Positions 11,664 to 12,514 of a stretch of 12,514 nt of DNA are shown here, piece by piece; the stretch's first letter is position 1; every line of letters starts with the position of its first letter. The position numbers and the translations under genes were made by a program. The DNA comes from Gammaproteobacteria bacterium (GTDB lineage: Bacteria > Pseudomonadota > Gammaproteobacteria > Pseudomonadales > Azotimanducaceae): the NCBI GenBank assembly GCA_009839405.1, contig VXPR01000518.1, positions 1-12,514 of the forward strand. The letters run 5' to 3'. Below the pieces are notes generated by a model that was not told the DNA's origin, did not search any database, and worked only from the letters and a program-made list of their open reading frames with translations.

Positions 11664-12455
11664 ATGCGAGCGGGATTCAGCGAACAGGAGATCGAGCGTT
11701 ACCGGAGCGAGGGCTTCCTCCACGTGCCGGCGTTCCTCGACGAAGGCGAACTCGAGCGCTGGCGCGATGCCGTCGACGGCGCCACCGCGGATCGGCGTGG
11801 GCAGACGCTGGACGGAACCCCCGCAGGGCATCGAGAGTCGGCCTATGCCAACGTCTTCCTGCAGATGATGCTGCTGTCGCGATCCTCCAGAGCGGTTCGC
11901 GACTTGATGCATGATGCGAACCTCGGCCGCTTGGCCGCTTCCCTCGCCGGCACCGACGGCATCCATATCTGGCACGATCAGGCGCTGATCAAGGAACCGC
12001 TGGCGAACGCCACGGCGTTTCACCGCGACGTGCCCTTCTGGTCCTTCGACAGCCGCAACGCCATCTCCATCTGGGTGGCGCTGGACGACGCCACCCTCGA
12101 AAACGGCTGCCTCTACTTCCTGCCGAGTTCGCAGGGCTTCACAGACTACCGGCAGGCACCCATCGGCGAGAACATGGGCGAACTGGTGGCGCGCTATCCA
12201 GAGCTCGCCTCGATCGAACCGGTTCCCGTGCCGGCCGCCGCGGGCGATGCCATCTACATCGACGGCATGATCGCCCACGGCGCTGGCCCCAACATGACGC
12301 TCGGCTACCGCCGCGCAATGACCTGCGCCTACATGCCCCAGGGCGCCCGCTTCAACGGCAAGCGCAACGTGCTTTCCGAGACCTACTTCAACTCATTGAA
12401 GATCGGCGACGTGCTGGACGACGAACGGGAACTGCCCCTGATCCACGCGACCTAG
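11664..12455 (+). CDS. PhyH (phytanoyl-CoA dioxygenase) family Fe(II)/2-oxoglutarate dioxygenase
   Basis: The 263-residue protein starts at the ATG at 11664, which gives the usual PhyH opening FSEQEIERYRSEGFLHVPAF. The iron site is complete: His120 and Asp122 in TAFHRDVPFW, and His205 in GMIAHGAGPN. An Arg in GYRRAMTCAYM (216 or 217) should bind 2-oxoglutarate. DDATLENGCLYFLPSSQG (141-158) is the conserved strand of the double-stranded beta-helix. These enzymes hydroxylate diverse lipids, natural products or phosphonates; the substrate is unknown. A decayed relative with the same upstream sequence lies at 7458, so the gene was duplicated in this genome. The upstream -10-like box suggests a leaderless mRNA. 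The TAG stop lies within the CTAG that opens a repeat shared with position 1841. Confidence 0.92.
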   Translation: MRAGFSEQEIERYRSEGFLHVPAFLDEGELERWRDAVDGATADRRGQTLDGTPAGHRESAYANVFLQMMLLSRSSRAVRDLMHDANLGRLAASLAGTDGIHIWHDQALIKEPLANATAFHRDVPFWSFDSRNAISIWVALDDATLENGCLYFLPSSQGFTDYRQAPIGENMGELVARYPELASIEPVPVPAAAGDAIYIDGMIAHGAGPNMTLGYRRAMTCAYMPQGARFNGKRNVLSETYFNSLKIGDVLDDERELPLIHAT

Positions 12456-12514
12456 CAGCCTGTCGGACTTGGCGATGGGACGGTTCTCGGAGGGAAGGCA
12501 TTCTGCCTTCCCTG
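12452..12514. repeat. Hairpin-bearing intergenic repeat, copy B (cut by window end)
   Basis: It begins with CTAGCAGCCTGTCGGACTTG, of which 14 bases (CTGTCGGACTTGGC with its flank) match copy A at 1841. A perfect hairpin follows: AGGGAAGGCA (12491-12500), loop TTC, TGCCTTCCCT (12504-12513). The CTAG includes the PhyH stop codon. The window ends one base after the hairpin, so it is unknown whether an insertion sequence, a T-tract or a further copy follows. Confidence 0.6.

Noticed and set aside
11456..11665. N-terminal extension of the VapB protein to 11665
   Set aside because: The added residues have no similarity to antitoxins and would overlap the start of the divergent PhyH gene. The DNA-binding domain begins at the TTG at 11455.
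1..12514. CRISPR array, tRNA or rRNA genes
   Set aside because: No regularly spaced repeats with unique spacers and no cloverleaf or rRNA-like sequence were noticed on reading either strand; a dedicated scan was not possible.

Overview
The window is GC-rich bacterial DNA with short intergenic gaps, both strands used, GTG and TTG starts mixed with ATG, and several hairpin-rich intergenic repeats. The gene families (GNAT, glyoxalase/VOC, GST, CaiB-type CoA-transferase, TauD- and PhyH-type Fe(II)/2-oxoglutarate dioxygenases, toxin-antitoxin loci) suggest a heterotrophic, Gram-negative, probably proteobacterial genome. I cannot place it more precisely from sequence alone. No tRNA, rRNA, CRISPR array or transposase gene was seen.

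Layout. Positions 1-222 hold hairpin-rich non-coding repeats. 223-936 (-) is a GNAT acetyltransferase whose frame continues upstream into a remnant of another module. 1163-1831 (+) is a complete type II toxin-antitoxin operon (Phd/YefM-like antitoxin plus PIN toxin) with a palindromic operator over its promoter. 2014-4221 (+) is a large, probably exported mosaic protein: beta-sandwich, carboxypeptidase-regulatory-like domain, short pectin-lyase-like segment, ankyrin repeats. 4354-4791 (-) is a VOC protein, divergent from a three-gene cluster (+): GST (4889-5512), GrdB/PrdB-like protein (5545-6771) and a second VOC protein (6817-7281). 7282-7742 holds a decayed PhyH gene and a repeat-rich promoter for a Fic-family protein (7743-9023, +). 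On the minus strand, a TauD-like dioxygenase and a CaiB-like CoA-transferase form a tight pair (11166 to 9069). Next to them is an orphan VapB antitoxin (11255-11455, -) whose VapC toxin is cut off after about 12 codons. An intact PhyH dioxygenase (11664-12455, +) ends the window, followed by a hairpin repeat that also occurs after the first toxin gene.

The most interesting point is the GrdB/PrdB-like gene. Its frame is interrupted only by a TGA at 6007-6009, and the family's active-site motif reads straight across it (TGA-Pro-Ala-Cys-Thr-Arg). A stem-loop with a GTT loop lies 18 nt downstream, as expected for a bacterial SECIS. I read this as a selenoprotein of 408 residues with selenocysteine at position 155, in a probable operon with a GST and a VOC enzyme. 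Secondary points are a Fic protein with Gln at the catalytic His position, four copies of an ATCGTTKCA motif before that gene, and two broken genes (truncated vapC, PhyH remnant) that show recent rearrangement.
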